A DNA stretch of 64,000 nt, from assembly GCF_900115225.1 (NCBI RefSeq), contig NZ_FOVR01000002.1, positions 62,001-126,000 of the forward strand, read 5' to 3'. Positions 1 to 9,541 of this stretch are shown piece by piece. Position 1 is the stretch's first letter. Each line of letters begins with the position of its first letter. The DNA is from Cohaesibacter marisflavi. Its GTDB lineage: Bacteria > Pseudomonadota > Alphaproteobacteria > Rhizobiales > Cohaesibacteraceae. The position numbers were made by a program, and so were the translations under genes. The notes beneath the pieces are model-generated. The model had not been told where the DNA came from. It ran no database searches and worked only from the letters and a program-made list of their open reading frames with translations.

Positions 1-117
1 CTCGCGTCAAGGGATAGATCTGGCATGCATCTTAATGGATCCAATCAAGATGATCCTCGCTTTTTCAGTCTGGCACAGTTATAAATTTGGAGGATATAAC
101 TACGAATAGAAAAGAAA

Positions 118-588
118 ATGAAGAAATCCACTTCACTTGATGCCTTCGATATCCAGATCCTGCGTGCCTTGGGGCAGGACGGCCGCATGCCTCTGCAGGC
201 GCTGGCGGATACCATCAAATTGAGCGCAACGCCGACGGCAAGGCGCCTCAAGCGGCTCGAAGAAAGCGGCATTATCACAGGATACAGCGCCCTGATCGAT
301 GAGGCTGCTCTTGGCTTTGATGTGACGGTTTTCGTCTCCGTGCAGCTGGATAGGCAGGTGGATGACGCTCTGGCCCAATTCGAGGCGGCGGTCGATACCT
401 TCGACGAAGTGGTCGATTGTTGGCTGATGACCGGCAATCGCGACTATATGATGCGCGTGGTCACTCGCAACCTCAAGGAATTCGAGACCTTCCTTGTCGG
501 GCGTCTGACCAAGGTGCCCGGCGTTGCCAATATCGAGAGCTCGATCCCACTGCGGCGGGTAAAGGAAGGGGTGGCGCGTACGCCCTGA
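118..588 (+). CDS. Lrp/AsnC-family transcriptional regulator
   Basis: A 156-residue protein with the two-part Lrp/AsnC layout. An N-terminal winged helix-turn-helix (about residues 7-60, with LDAFDIQILRALGQDGRMP and the recognition segment around SATPTARRLKRLEESGII) is followed by a RAM-type ligand-binding and oligomerisation domain (about 65-145). Family members respond to amino acids. The ATG at 118 is the first in frame after a stop at 97-99. A GGAGG at 89-93 lies unusually far upstream (24 bases) and no closer Shine-Dalgarno is clear. The gene converges on proX, so control of the betaine operon is possible but only inferred from position. Confidence 0.93.
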   Translation: MKKSTSLDAFDIQILRALGQDGRMPLQALADTIKLSATPTARRLKRLEESGIITGYSALIDEAALGFDVTVFVSVQLDRQVDDALAQFEAAVDTFDEVVDCWLMTGNRDYMMRVVTRNLKEFETFLVGRLTKVPGVANIESSIPLRRVKEGVARTP

Positions 589-639
589 TCCGGTTTTTTG
601 GGGCCGAAGTCTTTCCTGCTGCCAACAACAGGCACACGA

Positions 640-682
640 ATAGACACAAAAAGCCGCCACGACTTTCCAATCGTGACGGCTT
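640..682 (-). terminator. Intrinsic terminator of the proVWX operon
   Basis: On the minus strand AAGCCGTCACGA pairs with TCGTGGCGGCTT (one mismatch, 8-base loop) and is followed by TTTTTGTGTC. It lies 52 bases beyond the proX stop, between the convergent genes. Confidence 0.75.
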
Positions 683-733
683 GTCTTATGAACATTCAAA
701 ATCGGGCGCGAGGCGCCAAATCTGTCAGGTCAC

Positions 734-1744
734 TTATTTTGCAGCTGCGCGTGCATCGTCGAGCCATTTGTTGACTTCGTCCTGATGCTTTTCAATCCAT
801 GCAGCAGCCTGTGCTTTCACGTCATCGTCGCCTTCGTTCATGGCAGCGTTCTGTGCGTAGATGTCCTGAACCGGAATGCGGACTTCATCAAGAAGAGTCT
901 TGATTGCAGGGTTCTTTTCGATGAAGGCATCGTTGGCAACCGGCAGGATATCAGCTGCAGCAAAGCCCATGGAGCAAGGATCGGATACGCAGGTCTCAAG
1001 ACCTTTCACGGCCGGAGCGGTGTCAACACCATCGCGTTCCGGTACGGTGATCCACATGACATCTTCACCCGGCTTCAGCTGGTTCACAGTCCAGTTCGGG
1101 GTCCAGGTGTAGAACAGGATATGTTCGCCAGCTTCATAGGAAGCAACGGCGTCAGCCATGGAGGCAGAATAGCCAGCCTTGATCGTGTTGATATCGTCGC
1201 CCAGATCGTAGGCTTCCATATGTTCGGAGATCTTGACTTCGCAGCCCCAGCCCGGAGGGCAGGCAACCAGATCGGCTTTGCCATCGGCATTGCGATCAAA
1301 CGCTTCCTTGACTTCTGGGCGTTTGAAATCGTCCAGAGACTTGATGCCGAATTCATCAACGGCAGCCTTGTCGACGAGATAACCCTGAAGGGCGCCCTTC
1401 TCGGCGACAGCGCCAACGATGGAAGCGGTATCTTCAAAAGCAGGCTTGTAGGTGTCATGCAGCGGGAACCAGCCGTTGACCCAAAGATCCAGATCGCCAA
1501 AAGCGACGGACTGATAGAAAGCCGGTACGTCAAGCGTGGTCGGACCATCAACAGAGTAACCAAGCTTCTGGAACAGCTGGCTGTAGATTTCGGAGTGGAA
1601 CCAACCGGTATCCCAAGTGGCCTGACCCATTTTGATGGTAACGCCTTCACCTGGCATGTCAGCTGCGATGGAAGGTGCAGCATAAGCGAATACAGCGCCG
1701 GACAGAGCGGCGGCGGCAGCAAATTTACGGATAGCATTTGCCAT
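734..1744 (-). CDS. proX: ProX, glycine betaine/proline ABC transporter substrate-binding protein
   Basis: Periplasmic binding protein of 336 residues. A Sec signal peptide ends near residue 28 (PSIAA before DMPGEG). The mature part carries the OpuAC-type fold, with tryptophan-rich segments typical of quaternary-amine cages (WDTGWFHSE, WVNGWFP, WTPNWTVNQL) and four cysteines that could form two disulfides. A GAGGAG-type ribosome site precedes the ATG at 1744. It is the last gene of proV-proW-proX. The likely ligand is glycine betaine or a related compatible solute; choline or proline betaine cannot be excluded. Confidence 0.95.
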   Translation of the reverse strand: MANAIRKFAAAAALSGAVFAYAAPSIAADMPGEGVTIKMGQATWDTGWFHSEIYSQLFQKLGYSVDGPTTLDVPAFYQSVAFGDLDLWVNGWFPLHDTYKPAFEDTASIVGAVAEKGALQGYLVDKAAVDEFGIKSLDDFKRPEVKEAFDRNADGKADLVACPPGWGCEVKISEHMEAYDLGDDINTIKAGYSASMADAVASYEAGEHILFYTWTPNWTVNQLKPGEDVMWITVPERDGVDTAPAVKGLETCVSDPCSMGFAAADILPVANDAFIEKNPAIKTLLDEVRIPVQDIYAQNAAMNEGDDDVKAQAAAWIEKHQDEVNKWLDDARAAAK

Positions 1745-1828
1745 AATAAACTCTCCTCTAGTAATTTAGTGGTTAAAAATAGCAAAAGCCAGACAGACAG
1801 AGTCCATCCGGCTTTCGCAGTTGTTTCA

Positions 1829-2752
1829 TCAAGCTTTTTGTTTGTCGGAAGCCGTTGCGGACTGCCCCTTGAAAATGGATGCAATGAAGCCCAGCAGAGA
1901 CGTGTTGCTTGTGCTTGGTTCAGCGAAGCCCTGCGTGATGCGGTCAAGAATGATCGCCAGAATGACGATACCGACACCGCCGGCAGTTGCTCCGCCAACG
2001 TCAAGGCGACCAAGACCGGTGTTTACCACCAGCCCAAGACCACCAGCACCAATGAGAGCGGCAATAACGACCATGGACAAGGCCAGCATCAGGGTCTGGT
2101 TTAGACCAGCCATGATGGTGCGCAGAGCCAGAGGAATCTGGACTTCCCACAGAATCTGGAAATAGGTCGCCCCGAATGACTCCGACGCCTCGATCAGATC
2201 CTTGCGCACGTTGCGAATGCCAAGGTTGGTCATGCGAATGATCGGCGGCAAGGCAAAGATAATGGTTGCAATGATACCCGGAGCCATACCGACACCGAAC
2301 AACATGACAATCGGCACAAGATAAACAAAGCTTGGAACCGTCTGCATTATATCCAGAATGGGGCGGACGATTTTCCAGGCCGTATCGCTGCTTGCGGCGA
2401 GGATGCCGACGGGAATACCGATCACGGCGCAGAAGAGCACCGATGTAATAATCATCGACAGGGTTGTCATGGTTTCCGGCCAAAGGCCGATCATATCAAT
2501 GAAGAAGAAACCGATAATGGTCGCGATGGCCATGGTGCGGTTGACAACGCGCCAGGCGACCAAAGCAAAAACGAGTGTGATAATGAGCATCGGCATCCAG
2601 GCAAAGAAGCCATCAAGTGCCTGAAGAACCTCGTTCACCGGCACCTGCATCGCCCTGAAAAACGGGCGAAAGTTAGGAACCAGAAACCCGCGAACGAAGC
2701 TGTTGACCACGTCATCAAACGGAATGGTTAAAAAGTCTGAAGGGCTGATCAA
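1829..2752 (-). CDS. proW: ProW, glycine betaine ABC transporter permease
   Basis: Inner-membrane permease of 307 residues with about seven hydrophobic segments. It has the binding-protein-dependent transport signature near residues 175-200 (EASESFGATYFQILWEVQ), the EAA loop that contacts the ATPase. The long N-terminal extension before the first membrane segment is usual for ProW. The gene lies 13 bases after proV and 84 bases before proX on the minus strand, so the three genes form one operon. The last 20 residues (KGQSATASDKQKA) are a polar cytoplasmic tail. Confidence 0.95.
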   Translation of the reverse strand: MISPSDFLTIPFDDVVNSFVRGFLVPNFRPFFRAMQVPVNEVLQALDGFFAWMPMLIITLVFALVAWRVVNRTMAIATIIGFFFIDMIGLWPETMTTLSMIITSVLFCAVIGIPVGILAASSDTAWKIVRPILDIMQTVPSFVYLVPIVMLFGVGMAPGIIATIIFALPPIIRMTNLGIRNVRKDLIEASESFGATYFQILWEVQIPLALRTIMAGLNQTLMLALSMVVIAALIGAGGLGLVVNTGLGRLDVGGATAGGVGIVILAIILDRITQGFAEPSTSNTSLLGFIASIFKGQSATASDKQKA

Positions 2753-2765
2753 GTCAGTCTCCTAA

Positions 2766-3974
2766 TTATATTGCTGCGCTTGTGATGCTGTCCGGGCCGG
2801 TCTCTTCTTCATCTGAAGCCAGATGCTCGAAGATATTCTCGGCGGAAACAACACCAACCAGCTTGCCGTCATCATCGGTTACGGCCAAAGGCATACCGGT
2901 TTGCGCTTCTGAATAGATTTCATTGAGATAAGCGTCTTGTGGCACGGTCGGCGGGTGGGCATGCATGATGTCCATGACGCGTGCCGATGTTTTTGCTGAT
3001 TCCACGTCGCTACGGGTCAGAAGCCCGGCCGGAACGCCATCCTTGACCACATGAATGATCTCGGTTTCGGTCCGGTCCATTGCTGCAATGGCATCGGAAA
3101 CCCGCGCGGTGAGTGGAACGCGAGAGGCATCCTCGGCAATGTCGGAAGCGGTGTAAACGCGGCTGCGGTCGATATCGGCGACAAACGCTTTCACATAGGC
3201 GTCTGCCGGATCGGAAACAATGTCCTGCGCCGTCCCTACCTGAACGAAGGCGCCATCTTTCATGATCGCAATGCGATCACCCAGAAGCAGGGCTTCGTTG
3301 AGATCGTGGGTAATGAAGATGATGGTTTTCTTCAGCTCACGCTGGAGAACGACCAGTTCATCCTGCATCTCGCGGCGGATCAACGGGTCAAGCGCGCCGA
3401 ACGGTTCGTCCATCAAAAGGATTTCCGGATCGTTGGCCAGACCGCGTGCCAGACCGACACGCTGCTGCATGCCGCCCGAAAGCTCGCCGGGATAGCTGTC
3501 TGCATGCGCATCCAGCCCCACTTTATCAAGGGATTCAAGCGCTCTCTTGTAGCGTTCCTCTTTGGGAACACCGTTGACCTTCAAACCGAAGGCCACATTA
3601 TCCAAGACAGTCTTGTGCGGGAAAAGCGCGAAATGCTGGAATACCATGCAGCATTTCTCACGCCGAACCTTTCGAAGCTCTTCCTTTGAGCAGGAGGCCA
3701 CGTCGACGTCGTCGACCCAGATCTCCCCCGCTGACGAAGGGATAAGGCCGTTCAAAGTGCGCACCAGTGTGGACTTGCCGGATCCGGAGAGACCCATGAT
3801 AACGAAGATCTCGCCTTCGTTCACGTCAAAGCTGACATTGTTGATCCCGACGGTGACGCCGGTCTCGCGAAAAATCTGCTCTTTGCTTTGTCCTTGCTGA
3901 ACGCGCTTCCAGCCTTCACCACTCTCATCATTAAAGAGCTTGGAAACGTTCCTAACTTTCATTTTAATAGTCAT
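2766..3974 (-). CDS. proV: ProV, glycine betaine ABC transporter ATP-binding subunit with CBS domains
   Basis: ATPase subunit of about 402 residues. It has a Walker A motif (GLSGSGKST), a Q-loop ([10 protein letters not shown]), an ABC signature ([15 protein letters not shown]) and a Walker B motif ([13 protein letters not shown]). A C-terminal tandem CBS region (about 280-385) senses ionic strength in characterised homologues. The ATG at 3974 is preferred because AAGG lies 8 bases upstream; a GTG at 3992 would add six residues. First gene of the proVWX operon, divergent from the GRE locus. Confidence 0.95.
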   Translation of the reverse strand: MTIKMKVRNVSKLFNDESGEGWKRVQQGQSKEQIFRETGVTVGINNVSFDVNEGEIFVIMGLSGSGKSTLVRTLNGLIPSSAGEIWVDDVDVASCSKEELRKVRREKCCMVFQHFALFPHKTVLDNVAFGLKVNGVPKEERYKRALESLDKVGLDAHADSYPGELSGGMQQRVGLARGLANDPEILLMDEPFGALDPLIRREMQDELVVLQRELKKTIIFITHDLNEALLLGDRIAIMKDGAFVQVGTAQDIVSDPADAYVKAFVADIDRSRVYTASDIAEDASRVPLTARVSDAIAAMDRTETEIIHVVKDGVPAGLLTRSDVESAKTSARVMDIMHAHPPTVPQDAYLNEIYSEAQTGMPLAVTDDDGKLVGVVSAENIFEHLASDEEETGPDSITSAAI

Positions 3975-4751
3975 GGAGTAGGCCTTTAGCACACTCGTGC
4001 TGAAAATGAAACCGTGATCAAAATTTTCATCAAAATTTCAAATTGAATGCCTAAATTAAATGCAAGATGAACTTCTTGAATTTCGTATTTTTCAGCCACG
4101 AAAACCAATGAAATACGCTGCATTTGGGCGTGTCGATTGCGAATGACTGAAGGGCTATATAGTTTTACACAAAACAGCTTTTAACATGAGGTGTAAATAT
4201 TTAAAAACTTCGTTTGTCAATAAAACATAATCTTATACAGTATTTTTATTTTTATTATTGGTAATTCTATTTCATGGAAGTCTGAAGGTTCAGTATATGT
4301 GGAAAGAAGTGAGCTTAAAAGAATTTACATGTGAGATAATTTGTAAATTATCCGAAAAATATGCGTATAGTTATCTATTTAATTTGTATATATGGTAAGC
4401 GAAAATTTTATAGAGCGAAAAATTTAGTATTTGTCGTCTTTATGAGCGTCAGGGTAAGAGTTTTATATTTTTTATAACAAAAATAGGATTTGAATTTTGC
4501 TTCAATCTCATACCTAGGTGGAAGCATCTCTACCTGATTGCGGACAGGTTGTGTGTCGTGAAAATGCGCGCCGAAGAGAAAGGTTAAGTGGGTACAAACA
4601 CTTAAGTAGAATACGGCAAGTTGACTTGTGCAAATCTGTTTCATAAAAAGATTGTGCGTAATAACGCACAATCTGGGGCGCTATGACGCAACAACGCGGA
4701 ATAGCGCGTAGCGTCGTTTCGCGCGCATGATGACGCAAGCGGAGCAAACTG
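3975..4751. other. Long AT-rich divergent intergenic region (proV / GRE)
   Basis: About 780 bases with no convincing coding sequence. The stretch from about 4020 to 4640 is visibly AT-rich compared with both flanks. It must hold the promoters of proV (minus) and of the GRE gene (plus). The last 100 bases before the GRE carry the palindrome and repeated TGACGCA motifs listed separately. Confidence 0.6.
4649..4674. promoter_or_regulatory. Perfect 11-bp inverted repeat upstream of the GRE gene
   Basis: Two perfect 11-base arms, AGATTGTGCGT and ACGCACAATCT, are separated by AATA, 78 bases before the GRE start. Related TGACGCAA motifs recur downstream near 4684 and 4732. The shape suits an operator for a dimeric regulator, possibly the local XRE-cupin or GntR protein; which one is not shown by sequence. 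It lacks a T-run, so it is not an intrinsic terminator. Confidence 0.5.
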
Positions 4752-7139
4752 ATGCTTAAAACGATGACGCCTGTTTCTGACCGCATCGAACGGCTGCGGC
4801 AGAATTATGTCAATACCAAACCCTCTATCTGTTATGAGCGCGCCAAGATCTATACGGAGTCGCACAAGAAGACCGAAGGCAAGCCGACCATTCTGCGTCG
4901 TGCTCAGGCTTTTTATGATTTCTGCGCGCAATTCCAGGTCCGCATTTTCGAGGATGAGCTGATTGTCGGAACGGCTGGCAAGTTCCGCCGGACAGGGATT
5001 CTGACGCCGGAATATTCCTGGAAGTGGGTCGACAAGGAAATGGACACCTTCCCCACACGTCCGCAAGACCCCTATCAGATTACGCCGGACCAGTGTGATG
5101 TCGTGCGCGCAGAGATTTTCCCCTATTGGCATGGCAAGTCGCTGGAGGAGCATTTTCTAGCAGCGTTGCCTGAAGAAACCGCCAGAATCGCTGTGGATAC
5201 GGGCATCATCGACAATGATTCCAAATGGCGACAGGCCGTGGGTGAAATCACGCCGGACTATGAAGGCCACCTGTTCGTCAAGGGCTATGGCGGCATTCTG
5301 AAAGATGCAGAAGAAAAGCTCGCTACGCTTGATTATCTCAACGCCGAAGATATCGATCGGATCCACTATTATCAGGCGACCATCCTTAGCGCCAAGGCTA
5401 TTATCCTGCTGGCCAATCGCTATGCCGATTTGTCAGAAAACATGGCGGAAGAGGAAGCTGACGCTGACCGTATGGCCGAGCTGTTGGAGATTGCTCGCGT
5501 GTGTCGTCGCGTGCCGGAATATCCGCCGCAAAGCTTCCATGAAGCCACACAATTCATCTGGTTTGTTCAGCTGGGCGGCATCATCACCGAGAATCCGCTG
5601 GCGCTCAATCCGGGCCGCTATGACCAGTTCATGTATCCCTACTATGCGGCAGACATGGACAAGGGGCTTCTGGACAAGGCCGGCGCCAAGGAACTGATCC
5701 ACGCTCTGTGGCTAAAATATTCCGAATGGGTCTGGACCATCTCGGAAAACACCACAGGCTATTTCGCCGGCTATAACCAGTTTCAGAATCTGACCGTTGG
5801 CGGCAAGAAGCGCGATGGCAGCGATGCCACCAACGAGCTCACCTATCTTTGCCTTGAGGCAACCGATGAAGTGCGCACCCACCAGCCGGGTCTCAGCGTG
5901 CGTGTACAATCGGATTGTCCGCCAGAATTTCTCTATGCCGTGTCCGATCTGGTTAGTAAAGGGACTGGCTTTCCGGCAATCCATAACGATCAGGCCGGAA
6001 TACAGATGCTGTTGCAGGCCGGTTATGAACCCGAAGACGCCCGCGACTGGAACAATTGCGGCTGTGTTGTGCCTCACTTCCGCCAGACAGGGCAATGGAC
6101 CAGCGCGGTCAATGTCAACTTCGCCGCAGCGATGGAATATGCCCTTAATGAGGGCAAGAGCCGCCTGACGGGCGAGAAAATGGGGCTTGAAGCCAAGCCT
6201 CTGGCAGACTATGCCAGCTATCAGGAAATCGAGGATGCCACCTTCGAGCAGGTGGGTAATCTCATTCATCATTCGGTGGTCTCCACCGTCATCGCCCAGA
6301 AACTCCACGCGGAAATGGTGCCGCGTCCATTCCTGTCCACCTGCATTGGCCATTGTCTGGAAGAGGGCAAGGATCTTTCTCGCGGGGGCGCGAAATATAA
6401 TGTTGGTCCGGTTCTAACCGGTATCGGCCTTGCGGTCGTCGCTAACTCGCTGGCTGTCATCAAGAAGCTTGTGTTCGAAGACAAGGTGACCACGCTCGCC
6501 GAACTGGATGCCGCGATGAGCGCCGACTGGGAGGGCTATGACGCCCTGCGTACCAAGGCGCTTGCTGTGGTCAAATATGGCAATGATGATGACTATGTCG
6601 ATGCCATCGCGCGCGATCTGGCTAACTATTATTATCGCAAAACCCGGGCCTATAAAGACAATTTTGGTTCGCCCTTCAACTCGGCCTTCATGGGCATTTC
6701 CAACTATATCCCCACGGGCCGGATTGTCGGGGCCACCCCTTGTGGGCGCAAGGCGACCAAGCCGATTACGGAAGGGGTTTCTCCCTTTGCCGGCAGCGAT
6801 GTGAAAAGTCCGCTTGCGGCCATGCGCTCCAGCGCCAAGATGAACCATGATGTGCATACCGGCGGCACATTGCTCAACTTGCGTCTCAGTGAAGATCTGG
6901 TCAGCACGCCAAAGGGCAAGCGCGATCTGGGCGGCATCATCCGCGCCTATTTCTCGCTCGGGGCTTTTCATGTGCAGTTCAACACGCTGTCCACCGAAAC
7001 CCTGCGCAAGGCCCAGAAAAACCCTGAAGATTATAAGGATCTTCTGGTGCGGGTGGCTGGCTACAGCACGCAGTTCGTCAATCTTTCGCCTGAAATGCAG
7101 GAGGCGATCATCGCGCGGTCGGCTCATGGCAGCTATTGA
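4752..7139 (+). CDS. Glycyl radical enzyme, PFL2/dehydratase-like, substrate unknown
   Basis: A 795-residue glycyl radical enzyme. The C-terminal radical motif is RVAGY, with Gly770. The active-site cysteine loop is NNCGCVVPHF, with Cys438 as the probable thiyl site. The length, QNLTVGG and the C-terminal HVQFN segment fit the PFL2/dehydratase-like branch. Known eliminases of that branch (glycerol dehydratase, CutC, HypD, IslA, HpsG) and arylacetate decarboxylases have Glu two residues after the Cys; here it is Val440. GGAG at 4741-4744 sets the start. The activase overlaps the 3' end. The enzyme should work only without oxygen. No dehydrogenase or microcompartment gene reveals the product. 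Confidence 0.93.
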   Translation: MLKTMTPVSDRIERLRQNYVNTKPSICYERAKIYTESHKKTEGKPTILRRAQAFYDFCAQFQVRIFEDELIVGTAGKFRRTGILTPEYSWKWVDKEMDTFPTRPQDPYQITPDQCDVVRAEIFPYWHGKSLEEHFLAALPEETARIAVDTGIIDNDSKWRQAVGEITPDYEGHLFVKGYGGILKDAEEKLATLDYLNAEDIDRIHYYQATILSAKAIILLANRYADLSENMAEEEADADRMAELLEIARVCRRVPEYPPQSFHEATQFIWFVQLGGIITENPLALNPGRYDQFMYPYYAADMDKGLLDKAGAKELIHALWLKYSEWVWTISENTTGYFAGYNQFQNLTVGGKKRDGSDATNELTYLCLEATDEVRTHQPGLSVRVQSDCPPEFLYAVSDLVSKGTGFPAIHNDQAGIQMLLQAGYEPEDARDWNNCGCVVPHFRQTGQWTSAVNVNFAAAMEYALNEGKSRLTGEKMGLEAKPLADYASYQEIEDATFEQVGNLIHHSVVSTVIAQKLHAEMVPRPFLSTCIGHCLEEGKDLSRGGAKYNVGPVLTGIGLAVVANSLAVIKKLVFEDKVTTLAELDAAMSADWEGYDALRTKALAVVKYGNDDDYVDAIARDLANYYYRKTRAYKDNFGSPFNSAFMGISNYIPTGRIVGATPCGRKATKPITEGVSPFAGSDVKSPLAAMRSSAKMNHDVHTGGTLLNLRLSEDLVSTPKGKRDLGGIIRAYFSLGAFHVQFNTLSTETLRKAQKNPEDYKDLLVRVAGYSTQFVNLSPEMQEAIIARSAHGSY

Positions 7140-8043
7140 TCGCGGTGAATTAGGCAACAGCGGAGTAATCCTGCAAATGCAGGATTACTCCATCCATGAT
7201 GGAGAAGGTGTTCGTACGACCATCTTTTTGGCCGGATGCGGCCTCAGGTGCCAGTGGTGCGCCAATCCGGAGAGCTGGACACAGCATAAAAAACTCGCCT
7301 ATCACGCCCACAAATGCAAAGGTTGCCACACGTGCCGCTCTGTCTGCCCGGAAGGGCTCGACCCGGCGTCGGAAGGCTTTGATATTGCCCGCTGCACTTT
7401 CTGTGGGGACTGCGTAGCCGCGTGCCCGGAAAAGGCACTTCAGCTCGCCTGTGAAGCGATGGATGCCGATGCGGTTCTTGACCAGATTCGCCGCGACGAG
7501 ATTTTCTTCCGCCATTCCGGCGGTGGGGTGACCTTCTCAGGCGGAGAGCCTTTTGTGCAGCACCAGTTTCTTCGGCGTCTAATGGCCGGTTGCGAAAAGC
7601 TCGGTGTTTCGGTCTGGGTGGAAAGCTGCGGCTTTTTCAAATGGGACCAATGCAGCGACCTGATGGCGGGCATTGACCATATCTTCTTTGATATCAAGCA
7701 TATGGATAGTGAAACTCACCGGAAGTTTACCGGCTTGGGCAACGAAACCATTCTTGAAAACGCCAAGAGGATCTGCGCTGCAGGCGTTCCGATGACGGTT
7801 CGTATTCCCCTGATCACGGAAGTGAATCTGGACGGCAGGAACCTCACCGCAACGGCGCGCTTCATGCAGGAGCATCTGCCGGGCAGCCTGATCGAGCTGT
7901 TGCCCTATCATGAGCTTGGAAAGGCCAAATACAGCGCCTTTCGCATGCAGGATGACTTTCATGCCTTTACTACGCCGACCGCAGCGCAAATCGAGGCTGC
8001 CTACAGCATCTTCGAGCATCACAGCATTGGGCGCTATCAGTAG
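7126..8043 (+). CDS. Glycyl radical enzyme activase (radical SAM)
   Basis: A 305-residue activating enzyme that would install the glycyl radical on the upstream GRE. It has the radical-SAM cluster motif CX3CX2C (Cys38, Cys42, Cys45), then an insert with two ferredoxin-like cluster motifs (Cys64/67/70/74 and Cys90/93/96/100). SGGEP near residue 145 binds S-adenosylmethionine. The ATG at 7126 overlaps the GRE by 14 bases. A later ATG at 7177 has a GGAG upstream but would remove the first beta strand (GVILQMQDYSIHDG), so 7126 is preferred. Translational coupling with the GRE is likely. Confidence 0.93.
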   Translation: MAAIDRGELGNSGVILQMQDYSIHDGEGVRTTIFLAGCGLRCQWCANPESWTQHKKLAYHAHKCKGCHTCRSVCPEGLDPASEGFDIARCTFCGDCVAACPEKALQLACEAMDADAVLDQIRRDEIFFRHSGGGVTFSGGEPFVQHQFLRRLMAGCEKLGVSVWVESCGFFKWDQCSDLMAGIDHIFFDIKHMDSETHRKFTGLGNETILENAKRICAAGVPMTVRIPLITEVNLDGRNLTATARFMQEHLPGSLIELLPYHELGKAKYSAFRMQDDFHAFTTPTAAQIEAAYSIFEHHSIGRYQ

Positions 8044-8567
8044 CTGACAATATTCTGGAAGACGACCATTTGGCTCGCCGCGCGATATCCATGGGGCTGA
8101 TCGGCGTAGAAGCGGAAGGATCCGCCCTCTCTTACCGTCTGCCAGTGACCATCGGCAAAGATCTCCAGAGTTCCCTTCACAACAATCACGCTCTCCACCA
8201 CGCCATGGGCATGAGGATCGGACATCTGGCAATGATGATTGGTCAGAGTGATTTCATGGATCTCGAAATTCACCGCTTCGCTATAGGGAAAGATCGACAC
8301 CATTTTCATGTCGGGATCGTTTGGAAAGCTCGGACTTTCTTCCGGATCGGTCGATTGGCTGAGAAAGGCGGAGAAGGAGGTTTCCAGCCCGGTCGCGATT
8401 TGCCAGAGCTTGGCAATGGTGGGGCTTGATTCTTCCCGTTCGATCTGTCCGAGCATCGCCTTGGAGACACCTGTCAGTTTGGCGACATCATCAAGGCTGA
8501 GTTTGCGCTGGCTGCGTATCGTCTTCAGGTGGGCTGCGACAGAGTGTTTGAACCGGTTTTCCGACAC
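8037..8567 (-). CDS. XRE-family regulator with C-terminal cupin domain
   Basis: A 176-residue regulator. The N-terminal XRE helix-turn-helix spans about residues 10-65 (LSLDDVAKLTGVSKAMLGQIER). A C-terminal cupin (about 95-172) has histidine-rich first-motif elements (NHHCQMSDPHAHGVVE) and GTLEIFADG. HTH-cupin proteins usually bind a small metabolite and control neighbouring catabolic genes. The stop overlaps the end of the convergent activase gene by 7 bases. It sits between the GRE genes and the TRAP operon, so either could be its target. Confidence 0.92.
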   Translation of the reverse strand: MSENRFKHSVAAHLKTIRSQRKLSLDDVAKLTGVSKAMLGQIEREESSPTIAKLWQIATGLETSFSAFLSQSTDPEESPSFPNDPDMKMVSIFPYSEAVNFEIHEITLTNHHCQMSDPHAHGVVESVIVVKGTLEIFADGHWQTVREGGSFRFYADQPHGYRAASQMVVFQNIVSY

Positions 8568-8649
8568 GATCGAATCTCGTTCTTCATGGTCTTTGCTGGA
8601 CTATTCATACCAGCAAGACCACATCTCTGGCTATGCCCAAAACCAAAGG

Positions 8650-9291
8650 CTATAGCTGTTCCCCCAGTGCAAGATGCAGGGAATTGTTGATGTGGCGCTC
8701 AAGAGCCTCTTCGGCTTCGGCAATGTCGGACGAAAGCATGGGGCGCAAAATGGCCAGATGTTCACCTGTGATGCGCTCTGCGTTGAATGGAGTGACTTGA
8801 AGGCGAGATTGTACGACCATGTGAATCTTGACCGAATTGACGCGGTAGACATTAGCGATCAGCGCATTTTGCATGCTGCCAATCAAGGCTGCATGGATAT
8901 CCCAGTCGAGCTTCTGCATAGCATCGGCGTCATCCTGATCGGATTTAGCCTGTATGTTTGCCAGATAGGTTTCATGCTGCTTGATCCACTCTGCAATCGT
9001 CTCCTTGGGAATGCGCTTGACCGCAGAGCTGATCGCACTCAATTCCAGAATACGACGCAGCTCATAAGCATCACGCACAAAGGAAACATCAAGAGAGGGC
9101 ACCATCAGGCCGCGCTTGGGGATGGTTTCAAGAAGGCCGTCAGCTTCTAGGCGCGGAATGGCTTCTCGGATGGAGCCAAGCGTCGAACCGGTCATTTCCA
9201 TCAGTTCGCGTTGCGACACCAGCGTACCCGGTTTCAGGGCACCCTGATCGAGTAGTTCCACGATGCGTTCATAGGCCGCGCGCTTTAGCAT
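8650..9291 (-). CDS. GntR-family regulator (FadR subgroup, FCD domain)
   Basis: About 213 residues. An N-terminal winged helix (LKRAAYERIVELLDQGALKPG, then VSQRELMEMTGSTLGSIREA) is followed by an all-helical FCD-type effector domain from about residue 75, with the usual DAYELRRILE opening. The ATG at 9291 is chosen because AGGA lies 7 bases upstream and the domain begins there; longer starts at 9309 (ATG) and 9351 (TTG) are possible. The gene is divergent from the TRAP-dehydrogenase-aldolase-kinase operon, the classic position for its repressor. Confidence 0.9.
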   Translation of the reverse strand: MLKRAAYERIVELLDQGALKPGTLVSQRELMEMTGSTLGSIREAIPRLEADGLLETIPKRGLMVPSLDVSFVRDAYELRRILELSAISSAVKRIPKETIAEWIKQHETYLANIQAKSDQDDADAMQKLDWDIHAALIGSMQNALIANVYRVNSVKIHMVVQSRLQVTPFNAERITGEHLAILRPMLSSDIAEAEEALERHINNSLHLALGEQL

Positions 9292-9458
9292 TCTCAAGTC
9301 CTGTCTCATGCATTGGGCTGCCGGATTGCCGTATCCGGCTTGTTCCCTCAATACGCGCCCCGGTTCGTCAGTGCAACCATGTTGCTCACATCCAACCTAT
9401 GCGCCAAGAGGGCCCATTCTATTCACAAATTTTCGTAACAGGTCAAAGTTGTGATTGC

Positions 9459-9468
9459 TAACATGTTA
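9459..9468. promoter_or_regulatory. Palindrome TAACATGTTA, candidate GntR operator
   Basis: A perfect 10-base palindrome in the gap between the divergent GntR gene and dctP. Partial copies (GTAACA at 9435, CATGTTAATA at 9473) flank it. Position and symmetry suit an FCD-type regulator; binding is inferred only. Confidence 0.35.
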
Positions 9469-9541
9469 CTTGCATGTTAATACACCAAGTCAGCATCAGG
9501 CGCAAGGAGGCGCCGTTGCTTCGGAGGAATTAGGAGGACTT

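Noticed and set aside
785-2104. A 439-codon plus-strand frame opposite proX/proW
   Set aside because: It is antisense to two clear transporter genes and its translation has no domain or sensible composition.
4621-4636. FNR box upstream of the GRE (TTGACTTGTGCAAA)
   Set aside because: Only the left half resembles TTGAT-N4-ATCAA; the right half does not match.
6847-7125. A longer activase starting inside the GRE gene
   Set aside because: The added 93 residues are the GRE read in another frame and do not resemble activase sequence; start 7126 was used.
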